A DNA stretch of 64,000 bases. It comes from Chitinophaga sp. GTDB taxonomy: Bacteria > Bacteroidota > Bacteroidia > Chitinophagales > Chitinophagaceae. The position numbers and the translations under genes are program-made. The notes beneath the pieces were generated by a model. It worked only from the letters and a program-made list of their open reading frames with translations. It ran no database searches and was not told the origin of the DNA. Location of the stretch: contig NZ_JAFAIX010000002.1 in the NCBI RefSeq assembly GCF_019236475.1, positions 248,001 through 312,000 on the forward strand, in the 5' to 3' direction. This document shows, piece by piece, positions 16,886 through 26,212 of the stretch (position 1 is the stretch's first letter; every line of letters starts with the position of its first letter).

Positions 16886-18010
16886 TCAGGAAGTTTTCCG
16901 ATAATTGATTACAGCCCAAGTATTGAGCACCAAAGCAAAGATAATGAGATAGATAAATTCCATATGCACATCCTGGAACGTACTGCCCTTCAGCATTACC
17001 ATGCGTACCACTTTAACAAAGTGTGTAACCGGTATCAGACTGGAAATAGTTCTTGCCCAAACTGGCATACTTTCAATAGCGGTAAACAAGCCACTCATCA
17101 GCGCGAAAATCATCATAAAGAAAAAGGCCACAAACATCGCCTGTACTTGATTGGCACTATAAGTGGATACTAGTAGTCCAAATCCCAACAAAGCGACCAA
17201 ATAGACCGCTGCAAATGAATATAATAACCAAAGCGGCCCCACTGATACAATACCGTAAATAATCCAAGCCACCAGTAACCCAATTGTGAAGATAATCATA
17301 CCGATGATCCAGAAAGGTATCAGCTTACCAGCAATAAACTCCCATTTGCGTATAGGGGTTACATTTATCTGCTCCATCGTACCTATCTCCTTTTCCTTTA
17401 CCACATTCACCGCAGTTAAGAACCCTCCGATGAGGGTTAGTAGCAGCACAAATATACCAGGTACCATATAGTACTTATATTCCTCCCGTGCATTATACCA
17501 GATGGAGTAAGTCATTTGGATGAGCGGGAGATTAGCAGCTACCGGATGCGCGTCTCTCACAACATCCAACTCGGTACTCTGACTAAAATCATTGATAATA
17601 TTATTGAGATACGCCCCGCCAATAGAGGCCCTCGCACCATTTATAGCATCAATCGACAAAGCTACCTGCTGCCGCCCCTCACGTACCAAATTGCGCTCAA
17701 AAGCGACTGGTATCTCCAGTACCACATCCGCCGCTTCCCGCTCTACATAAGTTAATGCATGCTGATACGAATCCGCGTAACCCACAATATGAAAATACCC
17801 GGAAGCGCCTATCTTGGAAAACATCCGAGCGGTCATACTACTATGATCATTATCTACCACGACTATACGAATATCTTTCACTTCAAAATTCGCCGCCATT
17901 GGCATAATGATCAACTGTATGGTAGGCATCGCAAACATCATCACCAGGATAATCCTGTCGCGCACAATCTGCCTGAATTCCTTTTGTAGTAAAAATCCCA
18001 GCCTTTTCAT
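16886..18010 (-). CDS. ABC-2 type transporter permease (YbhR-like)
   Basis: Inner-membrane permease of the export operon, 374 residues. It has one N-terminal membrane segment (about 22-40), a large periplasmic domain (about 45-170) and a cluster of five C-terminal membrane segments (about 175-370). The KEKEIGTMEQINVTPI coupling segment after the second membrane helix is typical of ABC-2 permeases of the YhhJ/YbhR type. Its start overlaps the end of the neighbouring permease gene by 4 bp (ATGA), which suggests translational coupling. It should pair with the second permease as a heterodimer. It is the last gene of the operon. Confidence 0.9.
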   Translation of the reverse strand: MKRLGFLLQKEFRQIVRDRIILVMMFAMPTIQLIIMPMAANFEVKDIRIVVVDNDHSSMTARMFSKIGASGYFHIVGYADSYQHALTYVEREAADVVLEIPVAFERNLVREGRQQVALSIDAINGARASIGGAYLNNIINDFSQSTELDVVRDAHPVAANLPLIQMTYSIWYNAREEYKYYMVPGIFVLLLTLIGGFLTAVNVVKEKEIGTMEQINVTPIRKWEFIAGKLIPFWIIGMIIFTIGLLVAWIIYGIVSVGPLWLLYSFAAVYLVALLGFGLLVSTYSANQVQAMFVAFFFMMIFALMSGLFTAIESMPVWARTISSLIPVTHFVKVVRMVMLKGSTFQDVHMEFIYLIIFALVLNTWAVINYRKTS

Positions 18011-19113
18011 GAGAGCCTGGTTTTAAATTTCAATAATGCCAGTGACAACAATGCCGTAGTCATTCCTACCAATACCAGCGTTTCTTTCCATACATAACTG
18101 AATCCAAGTCCCTTCAGCATCACGGCTTTCACGATGAGATAATACCAACGGGCAGGCACTACGTTCGACAATAACTGCAACACATATGGCATATTATCCA
18201 ACGGGTACAAAAACCCCGTCAATAGCAATGTGGGCAGCATCATGCCCATCATGGAAAGCAGCATGGCCGCCTGTTGTGAGTTAGCGATATTGGAGATCAA
18301 CAGTCCTACTGATAAACAAGTAATGATAAACAAGGTGCTTTCTCCAAAAAGCAGTAGCATACTACCTTTAATGGCTATATCCAAGAAGCCGACGGACAAC
18401 ACCAGGATAAAAGTGAAGTTCACCAAAGACAATACCAGGAAGGGTATTGCCTTAGAGATCAATACCATGATAGGATTAAACGGCGATACCAACAGTATCT
18501 CCATCGTCCCTAATTCTTTTTCGCGCACAATGGAAACGGAAGTGAGCGTGGAACACACAATCATAAAGATGAGGGCGATCACGCCCGGTATAAAATTCAG
18601 CGACCCATTGCCTTCGGGATTATACAACATCCGTAACTGCGGTACTATTCCTGGCGGCGCATTGGCGCCAACCGCCAACGATTGCTGGTAGTCTCCCAAA
18701 ATTGCTGTCAGATAATTAATAATCGTTTTAGCAGTATTCGGGTCTGCTCCATCTGCTACTATCTGCACATTTGCTTTTCCTTTATGTTGTAAATCTTCTC
18801 CGAACTGAGGGGGAAATATCACCACACACCTGACCACTCCTTTTCGGAAAGCGGCGTCTATCTCCTCTCCTGCCAGGGTTTTCTCCTCTGTGATAAAATA
18901 TACGGACGATTTAATTTTATTGATAATCCTGGTAGTATTCGCATCCCTGGATTGATCGCTAATGATAATATGTGCGTTCTTCACTTCGCTGGTAAGGGCA
19001 TATCCAAACAACAGTATTTGCGCTACCGGCAGCCCAAACATAATGAGCAATGTACGCCGATCGCGAAATACATGATAGAATTCTTTCCTGATAAATACCA
19101 ACAACTGTTTCAT
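18007..19113 (-). CDS. ABC-2 type transporter permease (YbhS-like)
   Basis: Second permease of the export operon, about 368 residues, with the same layout as its neighbour: one membrane helix near residues 20-38, a periplasmic domain, then five helices, with VREKELGTMEILLVSPF as the coupling segment. The ATG at 19113 is chosen, giving MKQLLVFIRKEFYHVFRDRR; a longer frame from 19146 would overlap the upstream ATPase gene and add a tail absent from the family. The gap to the ATPase gene is 7 bp, and its end overlaps the last permease gene by 4 bp. Confidence 0.9.
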   Translation of the reverse strand: MKQLLVFIRKEFYHVFRDRRTLLIMFGLPVAQILLFGYALTSEVKNAHIIISDQSRDANTTRIINKIKSSVYFITEEKTLAGEEIDAAFRKGVVRCVVIFPPQFGEDLQHKGKANVQIVADGADPNTAKTIINYLTAILGDYQQSLAVGANAPPGIVPQLRMLYNPEGNGSLNFIPGVIALIFMIVCSTLTSVSIVREKELGTMEILLVSPFNPIMVLISKAIPFLVLSLVNFTFILVLSVGFLDIAIKGSMLLLFGESTLFIITCLSVGLLISNIANSQQAAMLLSMMGMMLPTLLLTGFLYPLDNMPYVLQLLSNVVPARWYYLIVKAVMLKGLGFSYVWKETLVLVGMTTALLSLALLKFKTRLS

Positions 19114-19120
19114 AATCGTA

Positions 19121-19864
19121 TCAGTCTGATGAACGTTTGGCGCCACGCGCCAACTGGTAAAATACTTCTTCCATATTATTCGCCTGAAAGCGGGCTTTCA
19201 GCGCCTGTGGCGCATCCAGTGCTTCAATCCTGCCATCCACCATGATCGTTACCCGGTTACAATATTCCGCTTCGTCCATATAGTGGGTGGTTACAAAAAC
19301 TGTGATGCCAGCCGCTGCGGCTGCATATATCATATCCCAGAACTGTCGCCTCGTTACAGGGTCCACACCACCGGTTGGTTCATCCAAGAATACGATCTGT
19401 GGCCGATGAAAAATAGCCACAGAAAAGGCTAGTTTCTGTTTCCAACCTAATGGTAGCTCTCCTACCAGTTTACGTGATTCTTGTTGTAACCCCAACTGGG
19501 TGATCAGCTCATCGCTGCGTTCACGGATGGTTTTACGGGAGAGCCCATATACGCCGCCGTAAAATTCTATATTCTCCAATATGGTCAGGTTCTCATAGAG
19601 GGAGAATTTCTGACTCATATAACCGATATTTCGTTTGATGGATTCCTGTTGTTTGTAGACATCAAAACCTGCTACGGTGGCCGTTCCGCTGGTGGGGTAA
19701 GATAAACCACAAAGGATGCGCATCGCCGTCGTTTTGCCGGCACCGTTAGCACCGAGGAACCCGAATATTTCACCGCGACTCACCTCAAAAGAAATCTTAT
19801 CGACTGCGAGGAAGTCGCCGAACCGTTTGGTCAATTCCTTGCATATGATCACCTGTTCAGCCAT
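19121..19864 (-). CDS. ABC transporter ATP-binding protein, second of pair
   Basis: A 247-residue nucleotide-binding subunit. Walker A is GANGAGKTT, Walker B IVFLDEPTGGVDP, and the switch histidine is in FVTTHYMDEAEYC. The signature is LPLGWKQ rather than LSGGxxQ; this variant is typical of the C-terminal half of YbhF-like double ATPases. It overlaps the first ATPase gene by 8 bp. It should pair with that subunit, so the two genes together equal the fused YbhF of E. coli. Confidence 0.92.
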   Translation of the reverse strand: MAEQVIICKELTKRFGDFLAVDKISFEVSRGEIFGFLGANGAGKTTAMRILCGLSYPTSGTATVAGFDVYKQQESIKRNIGYMSQKFSLYENLTILENIEFYGGVYGLSRKTIRERSDELITQLGLQQESRKLVGELPLGWKQKLAFSVAIFHRPQIVFLDEPTGGVDPVTRRQFWDMIYAAAAAGITVFVTTHYMDEAEYCNRVTIMVDGRIEALDAPQALKARFQANNMEEVFYQLARGAKRSSD

Positions 19865-20792
19865 CGGTTTGTGTTTTACGATTCATTAAACGGATAAAAG
19901 TATCCTCAATTCCTGGTTCTATTGCTTTTACCTCCAACCCCTTATGGCCATGTGCCTGCGCGAATTGCAGCAGTGCCGCTTCATCGCCGGGTTTATCCGC
20001 TTTCATGGTCAGATGCAAATATTCTCCAAAAGCATAACAGGAGTCTACGGTATCGAGGGTACGAAAATCTTGCACTAGTTTGTAAATATCATCTGCCTTC
20101 GCAGCGTATAGTCGTACAGGATAGCTTTGAATAATCTGATCCGGCGTATCCACTTGCATAATACTTCCTTCTTGTATCAATGCAATGCGCTCGCACAAGA
20201 TCGCTTCATCCATATATGGTGTAGATACCATAATCGTAATCCCTTGCGCTTTCAGTCGGTTGAGAATATCCCAAAACTCGCGCCTGGACACCACATCCAC
20301 ACCGGTTGTAGGTTCGTCCAGGAAAAGTACTTCTGGTTTATGAATCAGGGCACAGCAAAGCGCCAGCTTTTGTTTCATACCACCTGATAATTTCCCGGCA
20401 CGTCGATCATTAAAAGGTTTTATCTGATCGTAGATATCTTTTATTACTTCATAGTTTTCAGCAATCGTAGTACCGAATAAAGTAGCGAAGAAAGTCAGAT
20501 TTTCTTTGACGGTGAGGTCCTGGTAGAGGGAGAATTTACCAGGCATATAGCCTATCTTATCCCGGATTTTCCGGTAATCCTTTACTACATCAAGACCTTG
20601 AACGGATGCCGTTCCTTTATCCGCCAACAGCAAAGTGGTGAGGATGCGGAATATACTTGTTTTACCTGCGCCATCGGGCCCGATCAGGCCGAATAGCTCC
20701 CCCGACTTCACCTGCAGCGACACATTATCCACTGCATGCACCTTTCCCTCATTGTAGGTTTTCGTAACTCCTTCCAGGATAACACTATTCAT
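19857..20792 (-). CDS. ABC transporter ATP-binding protein, first of pair
   Basis: A 311-residue nucleotide-binding subunit with Walker A GPDGAGKTS, a canonical signature LSGGMKQKLAL, Walker B VLFLDEPTTGVD and a C-terminal extension of about 70 residues. In place of the switch histidine the sequence reads MVSTPYMDEA, with proline where the partner subunit has TTHYMDEA. This site is therefore probably degenerate in hydrolysis, while the partner supplies the switch histidine but has the variant signature. Such asymmetry is known for heteromeric ABC exporters. It lies 6 bp after the HlyD-like gene. Confidence 0.9.
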   Translation of the reverse strand: MNSVILEGVTKTYNEGKVHAVDNVSLQVKSGELFGLIGPDGAGKTSIFRILTTLLLADKGTASVQGLDVVKDYRKIRDKIGYMPGKFSLYQDLTVKENLTFFATLFGTTIAENYEVIKDIYDQIKPFNDRRAGKLSGGMKQKLALCCALIHKPEVLFLDEPTTGVDVVSRREFWDILNRLKAQGITIMVSTPYMDEAILCERIALIQEGSIMQVDTPDQIIQSYPVRLYAAKADDIYKLVQDFRTLDTVDSCYAFGEYLHLTMKADKPGDEAALLQFAQAHGHKGLEVKAIEPGIEDTFIRLMNRKTQTDG

Positions 20793-20798
20793 GGACTG

Positions 20799-21743
20799 TC
20801 ATTTTAAATGAGACCACAATGCTTCGCCGTACATGCCTATTTTGATAAAGCCGTCGTTCACCACTTTGATTTTTACTGCATACACGAGATTGGCCCGTTC
20901 GTTTTTCGTTTGAATCGTTTTAGGCGTGAACTCAGATTTATCCGAAATCCAGGTGATGATACCTTTATAGTTTTTATACTCTTTTTTTCCTTGGTCAATG
21001 CGTACCTGTACTTTTTGTCCCAGACGGATTTGCGGGAGTTGCGTACCATCGGCATAAGCGCGGAGCCAGATCGTATCTGTGTTTGCAATTTTATACAGCG
21101 GCTTTCCTATGGTGGCCAGCTCTCCTGCCAGGGCGTAGCGCGTTAACACCGTACCAGTGATAGGATTGATGATGAGTCCTTTTCGGATTTGTTCCTGGTA
21201 TTGGGCTGCGGCCATTTGCAGGGGTGCTTGTTCGCTCAGCACTGTTCTGTTTTGTACGCGGGTATTATAATCATCGAGTGACATTTGTTGTTTGGTGGCA
21301 TTGATTTGTTTACGCATCTGATCCACCTGGCTATTGAGGTCATCCAGTTGTTTCTGCGTAGCTGCGTCTTCCTTTACTAAATTCGTTGTACGCTGTTGCT
21401 CCCGCAATAACTGCGCTAGTTGGGATTCTTGCACCTCTAACTGCTTTGCCACCAGTTGGTTTTTCTCAAACGGACTGCTGGTTTTCTGTTGTAGCGCAGC
21501 GATGGAAGCTTGTACCTGATCTCGTTGGAGGGTAGGGATTTTCACGTCTATCTGACCAACGGTATCGCCTGCACGAAGCCCCGTTCCTTCCGGCGTCTGG
21601 AGGGCGAGGATTTCCCCGTTTTGTTGGGCGGAAACGATTACCTCATCTGCCTCGAAGTTACCGGCTGCATCATAAGGGACGCCTTTATTCCCACAGGAAT
21701 TGAGCAGGAAAAGGATAGCTGCCAAGGAGAAAAATGATTTCAT
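20799..21743 (-). CDS. HlyD-family periplasmic adaptor lipoprotein
   Basis: A 314-residue membrane-fusion protein that links the ABC exporter to the TolC-like channel. Lipobox LLNSCG anchors it to a membrane. It has a biotinyl-lipoyl half-motif (about 30-75, VSAQQNGEILALQTPEG), a long alpha-helical hairpin (about 75-180, rich in Q, K and E), the second lipoyl half with NPITGTVLTRYALAGELATIG, and a beta-barrel domain. It resembles YbhG. It lies between the TolC-like gene (10 bp) and the first ATPase gene (6 bp). Confidence 0.92.
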   Translation of the reverse strand: MKSFFSLAAILFLLNSCGNKGVPYDAAGNFEADEVIVSAQQNGEILALQTPEGTGLRAGDTVGQIDVKIPTLQRDQVQASIAALQQKTSSPFEKNQLVAKQLEVQESQLAQLLREQQRTTNLVKEDAATQKQLDDLNSQVDQMRKQINATKQQMSLDDYNTRVQNRTVLSEQAPLQMAAAQYQEQIRKGLIINPITGTVLTRYALAGELATIGKPLYKIANTDTIWLRAYADGTQLPQIRLGQKVQVRIDQGKKEYKNYKGIITWISDKSEFTPKTIQTKNERANLVYAVKIKVVNDGFIKIGMYGEALWSHLK

Positions 21744-21753
21744 ACTATATGAA

Positions 21754-23028
21754 TTAATTACCGGAAGTAAATTTATGCTGATAGCTGGCCTGCAATAGTT
21801 GAAGTTTATGCAGGATGAGTGCTTGTTTTGCCAGATTTTCTGCGTTCAACTGTGCGATGTAATCATGTACCGTGATGACGCCATTGTCTAGTTGCGCTTT
21901 CGCAGATTGTTTAACAGATGCCCGTAGGGCGATAGCCTCTTCATCTTCCACAATGATCGCTCTATATTTACGCATATCGCCATCTTCCTGCGCCAAGGAA
22001 AGGCGCGTATTAAAGAGAAAAGTTTCTTCCTCCACCGTAATAGACTTACGATTATTCTCCAGGATGCGCTTGTTATTTTTGAGTCCGTATAAACTGCCCA
22101 GGTTCCAGTTCATGCGTAGTCCTGTCATATACCAAGGTCCGAAGCTGTTATCCAGGAAGTTTAGGGTAGGTCGGCCATAAGCGCCCTGGAAGAAAGCACT
22201 GAACTTAGGGAGATAATCCGCCTTCAACTGCTTTTCTTCTGTGTCCATTACTTTGCGGCGGTTCTTATACCAGTCCAATTCCGGCCGATGAATTTCCGCG
22301 GAGATAGGCTGTTCTACGGGCATTTGCAGTTGTGTATTCTCTGGTAGTTCTTTACCAATGAAGATGCCCAACATTTTCATATAGGCGCTACGGTTAGCCT
22401 TAAACGTAATGTCTTGGGAACGTGCCGTCGACATCTCCGCTTTCAGTTCATCTACATTACTCCTATAAGCGGTACCATTACGAAGCGATGCGCTTACCTT
22501 TTCAATGGCATTATTGAGATCGGAGATACGGAGTGCATTTTGTTTCAGTTGTTCATCCATTAGCAATACAGAGAAGTACAATTGATTGATACGATCTCTG
22601 ATGGCATACATGTTCACCGTTACATTTTGTTTATCTGCCTCTTCGTTGGCGCGTATATTCTCTTTTCTATAGTGGGCGGCGCTTCCATCATAGATCGTTT
22701 GAGACACCTCTCCTACTATTTTATATTGATCCTTACTGAATACCGGCAACTTCACATTAGCGCCTGGAGGCAGGATATTAGGGAATTGTACCACATCCGA
22801 CTGATAGGTAGCAGCGCCTGAAAAGCTGAGCTGTGGCAGGTATACCTTGCCTGCATTTTCCAGGGAATATTGGCTGGTGGTTTTCACCAGGTCGTAACGT
22901 TTGATGAGTGGGTAGTTCTCTCCGGCCAAACTATAGCATTGTTCCAGTGTGAGATCCTGCGCTTGCAGCGGTGCAGCGACCAGGACCCATACCACCAGTA
23001 TCAGCCATGTATGCAGCTTGTATACCAT
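21754..23028 (-). CDS. TolC-family outer-membrane efflux protein
   Basis: A 424-residue exported channel subunit (signal peptide about 1-23, ending PLQAQ) with the OEP opening LTLEQCYSLAGENYPLIKRYDL. Long heptad-rich helical stretches alternate with short beta parts such as FPNILPPGANVKLPVF. It should form the trimeric outer-membrane tunnel of the efflux pump. It is the first structural gene after the TetR gene (36 bp gap). Confidence 0.92.
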   Translation of the reverse strand: MVYKLHTWLILVVWVLVAAPLQAQDLTLEQCYSLAGENYPLIKRYDLVKTTSQYSLENAGKVYLPQLSFSGAATYQSDVVQFPNILPPGANVKLPVFSKDQYKIVGEVSQTIYDGSAAHYRKENIRANEEADKQNVTVNMYAIRDRINQLYFSVLLMDEQLKQNALRISDLNNAIEKVSASLRNGTAYRSNVDELKAEMSTARSQDITFKANRSAYMKMLGIFIGKELPENTQLQMPVEQPISAEIHRPELDWYKNRRKVMDTEEKQLKADYLPKFSAFFQGAYGRPTLNFLDNSFGPWYMTGLRMNWNLGSLYGLKNNKRILENNRKSITVEEETFLFNTRLSLAQEDGDMRKYRAIIVEDEEAIALRASVKQSAKAQLDNGVITVHDYIAQLNAENLAKQALILHKLQLLQASYQHKFTSGN

Positions 23029-23064
23029 GATACCTGAGATTAGTATATTGGAAAAAATGATCTG

Positions 23065-23688
23065 TTACATCATTGCTTTAATCCAGATGGCGACTTTCTT
23101 CTTCCGGTCTTCCATCATTGCTTTGAACATCTGCATATCCACAGCGCCCGACCGGATCAAGAGATGCCTGGCTACAAAGGGCAGGATCAGCATGCTCATC
23201 ATATTCATCACTAGGTGCAGTGGTTCAATGTCCAGTTTTCCTTGTGCCCTTCTTTCCTGTAACTGTTTGACAAAATAGGAATGCAGCATCACGTTGTTTT
23301 CCACCAGTTCCTTTCCGATATCCGGTGAACTGTTTGCCACGCCATTCATCACAAACAGCGGCAGATCGGGATGTCCCATTAGCATATCCAGTAATTCTAC
23401 ACAAACGATATCGATCTTTTGTTCAGGTGTGGTATGTTCATCGTTGAGGTGCTTACGCATACCGGATAGTAACTGCTGTATGCCCTCTTTCATGATGATA
23501 TCGAAGAGTTTCTCTTTGCTGCGGAAGTAATAGTTCACCAATGAGAAATTGATATCCGCTTCCGCCGCGATATCCCGCACCGTAGTGGCCGCGTATCCAT
23601 TGCGTGTAAAGACGACCCTGGCCGCCTGTATAATCTTTTCCTCCGCAGAAGCGTCGGCAACTTTTTTCTTTCTAGCCGCTTTTGCCAT
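23065..23688 (-). CDS. TetR-family transcriptional regulator of the efflux operon
   Basis: A regulator of about 207 residues. The N-terminal TetR helix-turn-helix is clear: ARVVFTRNGYAATTVRDIAAEADINFSLVNYYFRSKEKLF (about residues 22-60). The C-terminal ligand domain is divergent. It heads the efflux operon, the position held by CecR near E. coli ybhGFSR. The ATG at 23688 is preferred; the frame runs upstream to 23757, but that would pass through the promoter element and palindrome at 23734-23757. Confidence 0.9.
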   Translation of the reverse strand: MAKAARKKKVADASAEEKIIQAARVVFTRNGYAATTVRDIAAEADINFSLVNYYFRSKEKLFDIIMKEGIQQLLSGMRKHLNDEHTTPEQKIDIVCVELLDMLMGHPDLPLFVMNGVANSSPDIGKELVENNVMLHSYFVKQLQERRAQGKLDIEPLHLVMNMMSMLILPFVARHLLIRSGAVDMQMFKAMMEDRKKKVAIWIKAMM

Positions 23689-23733
23689 TGTCTGGGATTT
23701 GAAATCAAAAGTAGCACTTTGATTAAAATTAAA

Positions 23734-23757
23734 CAAATGTATTAAACAATTGTTCAA
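23734..23757 (-). promoter_or_regulatory. Promoter and palindromic operator of the efflux operon
   Basis: On the minus strand TACATTTG (23734-23741) matches the -7 element TAnnTTTG. Directly upstream, TTAAACAATTGTTCAA (23742-23757) is a 16-bp palindrome with one mismatched pair, including a perfect AACAATTGTT core (23745-23754). Its place between the -7 and -33 positions suits TetR autorepression. Confidence 0.6.
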
Positions 23758-23824
23758 AATCGGGAGACACGATTCTCTTAAAAACAGTATAACAAACTAA
23801 TCTACAATTAGTTATGAATTATTC

Positions 23825-24364
23825 TTAAGCAGGTTTATTTATTTTATAGAGGACGTGTGGCATCAATGGGTGGTGGGTTGGCAGACTGGGGTGGTTAAAT
23901 ATAGTTAAGAAGGTCATCCCTATTTTTTGCATGACTCTTTCTGAGCGTTGGTTGAGGGTGGCGGTAAAAGACACTACTTCCTCCAGGCCCAATTGATCAA
24001 AGCCGTATTGCAGGCAGCGAATGGCTCCTTCAGTGGCAAGTCCGGCGCCCCAGGCTTCGGCGCGCAGGCGCCAGCCAATTTCCACGCAGGGAGTGAACGT
24101 GGCTTCAAAGGCTGGATGTGAGAATCCGATGAAACCGATGAACTCCCCTGTAGCCAACAGATCAACGGCGTATAGTCCGTAGCCATACTTGGAAAAGTGT
24201 AGTTCCATACGATCCATCATAGCGCGTGTATCCGTAGGCGTTAGTGTATTGGGAAAGAATTCCATCACCGCCTCGTTGACGTTCATAGCTGCAAAGGGCG
24301 CTTCGTCTCCCGACAACCATCGTCTGAAACCCAGGCGGGCAGATGTAAAAATGTAATCTTTCAT
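23825..24364 (-). CDS. GNAT family N-acetyltransferase, RimJ-like
   Basis: An acetyltransferase of about 179 residues of the RimJ/RimL type, which often modifies protein N-termini or small amines. The opening TSARLGFRRWLSGDEAPFAAMN and the segments GFIGFSHPAF, CVEIGWRLRAEAWGAGLATEG (acetyl-CoA loop) and NQRSERVMQKIGM are typical. ATG 24364 is chosen because the family usually begins a few residues before the TxRL motif. It stands alone between the efflux operon and the second SusCD pair. Confidence 0.87.
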   Translation of the reverse strand: MKDYIFTSARLGFRRWLSGDEAPFAAMNVNEAVMEFFPNTLTPTDTRAMMDRMELHFSKYGYGLYAVDLLATGEFIGFIGFSHPAFEATFTPCVEIGWRLRAEAWGAGLATEGAIRCLQYGFDQLGLEEVVSFTATLNQRSERVMQKIGMTFLTIFNHPSLPTHHPLMPHVLYKINKPA

Positions 24365-24380
24365 ACCTGCAAGGTACAAA

Positions 24381-24425
24381 ATAAGAAAATGGAGAGATGC
24401 CTGCGACGTCTCTCCATTTTCTTAT
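24381..24425 (-). terminator. Intrinsic terminator of the second SusC/SusD operon
   Basis: A perfect 17-bp inverted repeat (arm ATAAGAAAATGGAGAGA at 24381-24397, complement at 24409-24425) has an 11-nt loop, and the 3' arm is U-rich on the minus strand. It lies between the SusD stop and the GNAT gene, both minus strand. Confidence 0.75.
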
Positions 24426-24433
24426 TTTTTGTC

Positions 24434-24456
24434 GCCGCTGCCCACCGGGCAGCGGC
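24434..24456 (-). repeat. GC-rich perfect hairpin after the SusD gene
   Basis: A 10-bp perfect stem GCCGCTGCCC / GGGCAGCGGC has a 3-nt loop. On the minus strand it comes 26 bp after the SusD stop and is not followed by a T run, so it may protect the 3' end or assist the terminator just beyond it. Confidence 0.6.
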
Positions 24457-24482
24457 AATAGGCATTAGATTTCAGTTTGCAT

Positions 24483-26192
24483 TTACCACCCAGGATTTGC
24501 ACTCAGGGCTTTATTCATATCTCTTTCTGCTTGTGGGATTGGCCAGAGATAATCCCTTGGATCGAGGAATACGCGTACCTCGCGCTTCATACGTTGCGTG
24601 GCGCTTGTGGTATAATCTGGAATATCATTCAGGTCTGTTTCAGAACCGGCGCCACCAAAGGAAGGAACAGCAGCAGGTGCAGCCACAGCCGCCGCAGCGC
24701 CATATATTGTCATGTTCATAGCCAGTTTACCTGTCTTCCAACGACGCATATCAAACAGGTGGATACCTTCTGTGGCCAGTTCCACCACTTTCTCTCTACG
24801 TACCAGTTGACGCAGTTTTTGCTGACTACCAGCTACCAGCGGGTCTACTACGGGCATGCCTGCACGCTGACGCACCCGGTTGATGGCATCTGTTACGGAT
24901 GCATCCAACTGATTCAGTTCAATCTTTGCTTCTGCATAGGTAAGCAGGATTTCCGCAAAACGCATGTAAATGAAACCTGTTTTGGAGGTAAAGGCATCTT
25001 GCCCTTCATCCAAGGTATATTTCGCCCAAAGGTAGCCTACGCCGTTCTTCACGGGGCCATAGATATTGGATTTGTCCGCATTACTGCTATTATACCAGGT
25101 ATTGCTCGTGAAGTTAAAGAAGCTGGTGGAATCTTTGTAAATGCTGTATACGCACCTTCTCATCGCACCACTCACTAGCATCGTGATCGTATCACCATCC
25201 ATAGTAACCGTGCTTTTCAAGCGTGGGTCACGGTTTTTGGAAGGATTTGCAGGATTATACAGTGGAGATTCATCGATGCGTTTACCATCAATGCATTCAA
25301 AACGGTCTACCAATGTCTGAATAGGAAAACGACCACTTTGTGCCGATAAAGCACGAGAACCTTGCCCTACGGCAACGAGACTGGTAGGATTGGCCTGATC
25401 ATCCGGGAAAGGCAGCATAAACAGGATTTCTTTACCCGCGTTTGTGTTCTGTCCTGCTTTTTTGAATAGGTTAGCAAATACAGGATTCAAACCATATTGC
25501 GCACTCTTGATCACATCATTAGCAGCGGTAGCCGCTACATCATAGCGTTGTAACAGCAGTGCCAGCTTGGCTTTCAATCCCAATGCGGCCCCTTTGTTCA
25601 CCCTACCCTGATCCGCCATTTGCCAAGGTAGCTTTGCAGCAGCACTGTCCAGATCATTCAAGAGATAATCTCCTATTTTATTTTTGTCTGTTCTTACCTG
25701 GGTATAGAATTCTGTTGGCAGCAAGGGCTTGGTATAAAATGGTACATCCCCGTACAAGCCAATCAGATGGTAGTAGGCCCATGCGCGTAATACCAGTGCC
25801 TCCGCTTGCATGCGTGCATAGGTATCCGGCAGCATATTACCTTTTGCTCTTACCATACCATCCAATAGGTTATTGGCAAATGATACCGTTTTATACATCA
25901 ACTGCCAGGAGGTTCCTATAGTACCTGTGGTGGCGTCATAGGCTCCCGCAGCGATGCCAGGGTTTCTTTCTAGCCCCAGCTCCGTGTATTGGTCAAACGA
26001 TATTTGAACGGGAATGCTGTTGTTTAGGTTCCAGTAAGTGCTGCTGTAGACGCCTGTCAGGCCCAATGTCACCTGGGCTTCATTGGTATAATACGTGGAT
26101 GAGGACGGGCTATCCAGCGGCTGTTTGTTGAGATCCTTCTGACAGGCACCGAGGGCAGTTGCCAGGAGGAAGAATATACTGATGCGTTTCAT
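24483..26192 (-). CDS. SusD/RagB-family lipoprotein (second locus)
   Basis: A 569-residue outer-membrane nutrient-binding lipoprotein. Lipobox ALGACQ is followed by KDLNKQPLDSPSSSTYYTNEAQVTLGLTGVY, the usual SusD opening. Later motifs are LRAWAYYHLIGLYGDVPFY and VELATEGIHLFDMRRW. It pairs with the SusC gene 20 bp upstream. No enzyme gene follows, so the substrate is unknown; such stand-alone pairs may serve glycans or peptides processed by enzymes encoded elsewhere. Confidence 0.93.
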   Translation of the reverse strand: MKRISIFFLLATALGACQKDLNKQPLDSPSSSTYYTNEAQVTLGLTGVYSSTYWNLNNSIPVQISFDQYTELGLERNPGIAAGAYDATTGTIGTSWQLMYKTVSFANNLLDGMVRAKGNMLPDTYARMQAEALVLRAWAYYHLIGLYGDVPFYTKPLLPTEFYTQVRTDKNKIGDYLLNDLDSAAAKLPWQMADQGRVNKGAALGLKAKLALLLQRYDVAATAANDVIKSAQYGLNPVFANLFKKAGQNTNAGKEILFMLPFPDDQANPTSLVAVGQGSRALSAQSGRFPIQTLVDRFECIDGKRIDESPLYNPANPSKNRDPRLKSTVTMDGDTITMLVSGAMRRCVYSIYKDSTSFFNFTSNTWYNSSNADKSNIYGPVKNGVGYLWAKYTLDEGQDAFTSKTGFIYMRFAEILLTYAEAKIELNQLDASVTDAINRVRQRAGMPVVDPLVAGSQQKLRQLVRREKVVELATEGIHLFDMRRWKTGKLAMNMTIYGAAAAVAAPAAVPSFGGAGSETDLNDIPDYTTSATQRMKREVRVFLDPRDYLWPIPQAERDMNKALSANPGW

Positions 26193-26212
26193 CGCAAAAT
26201 AGTTTAGATAAA

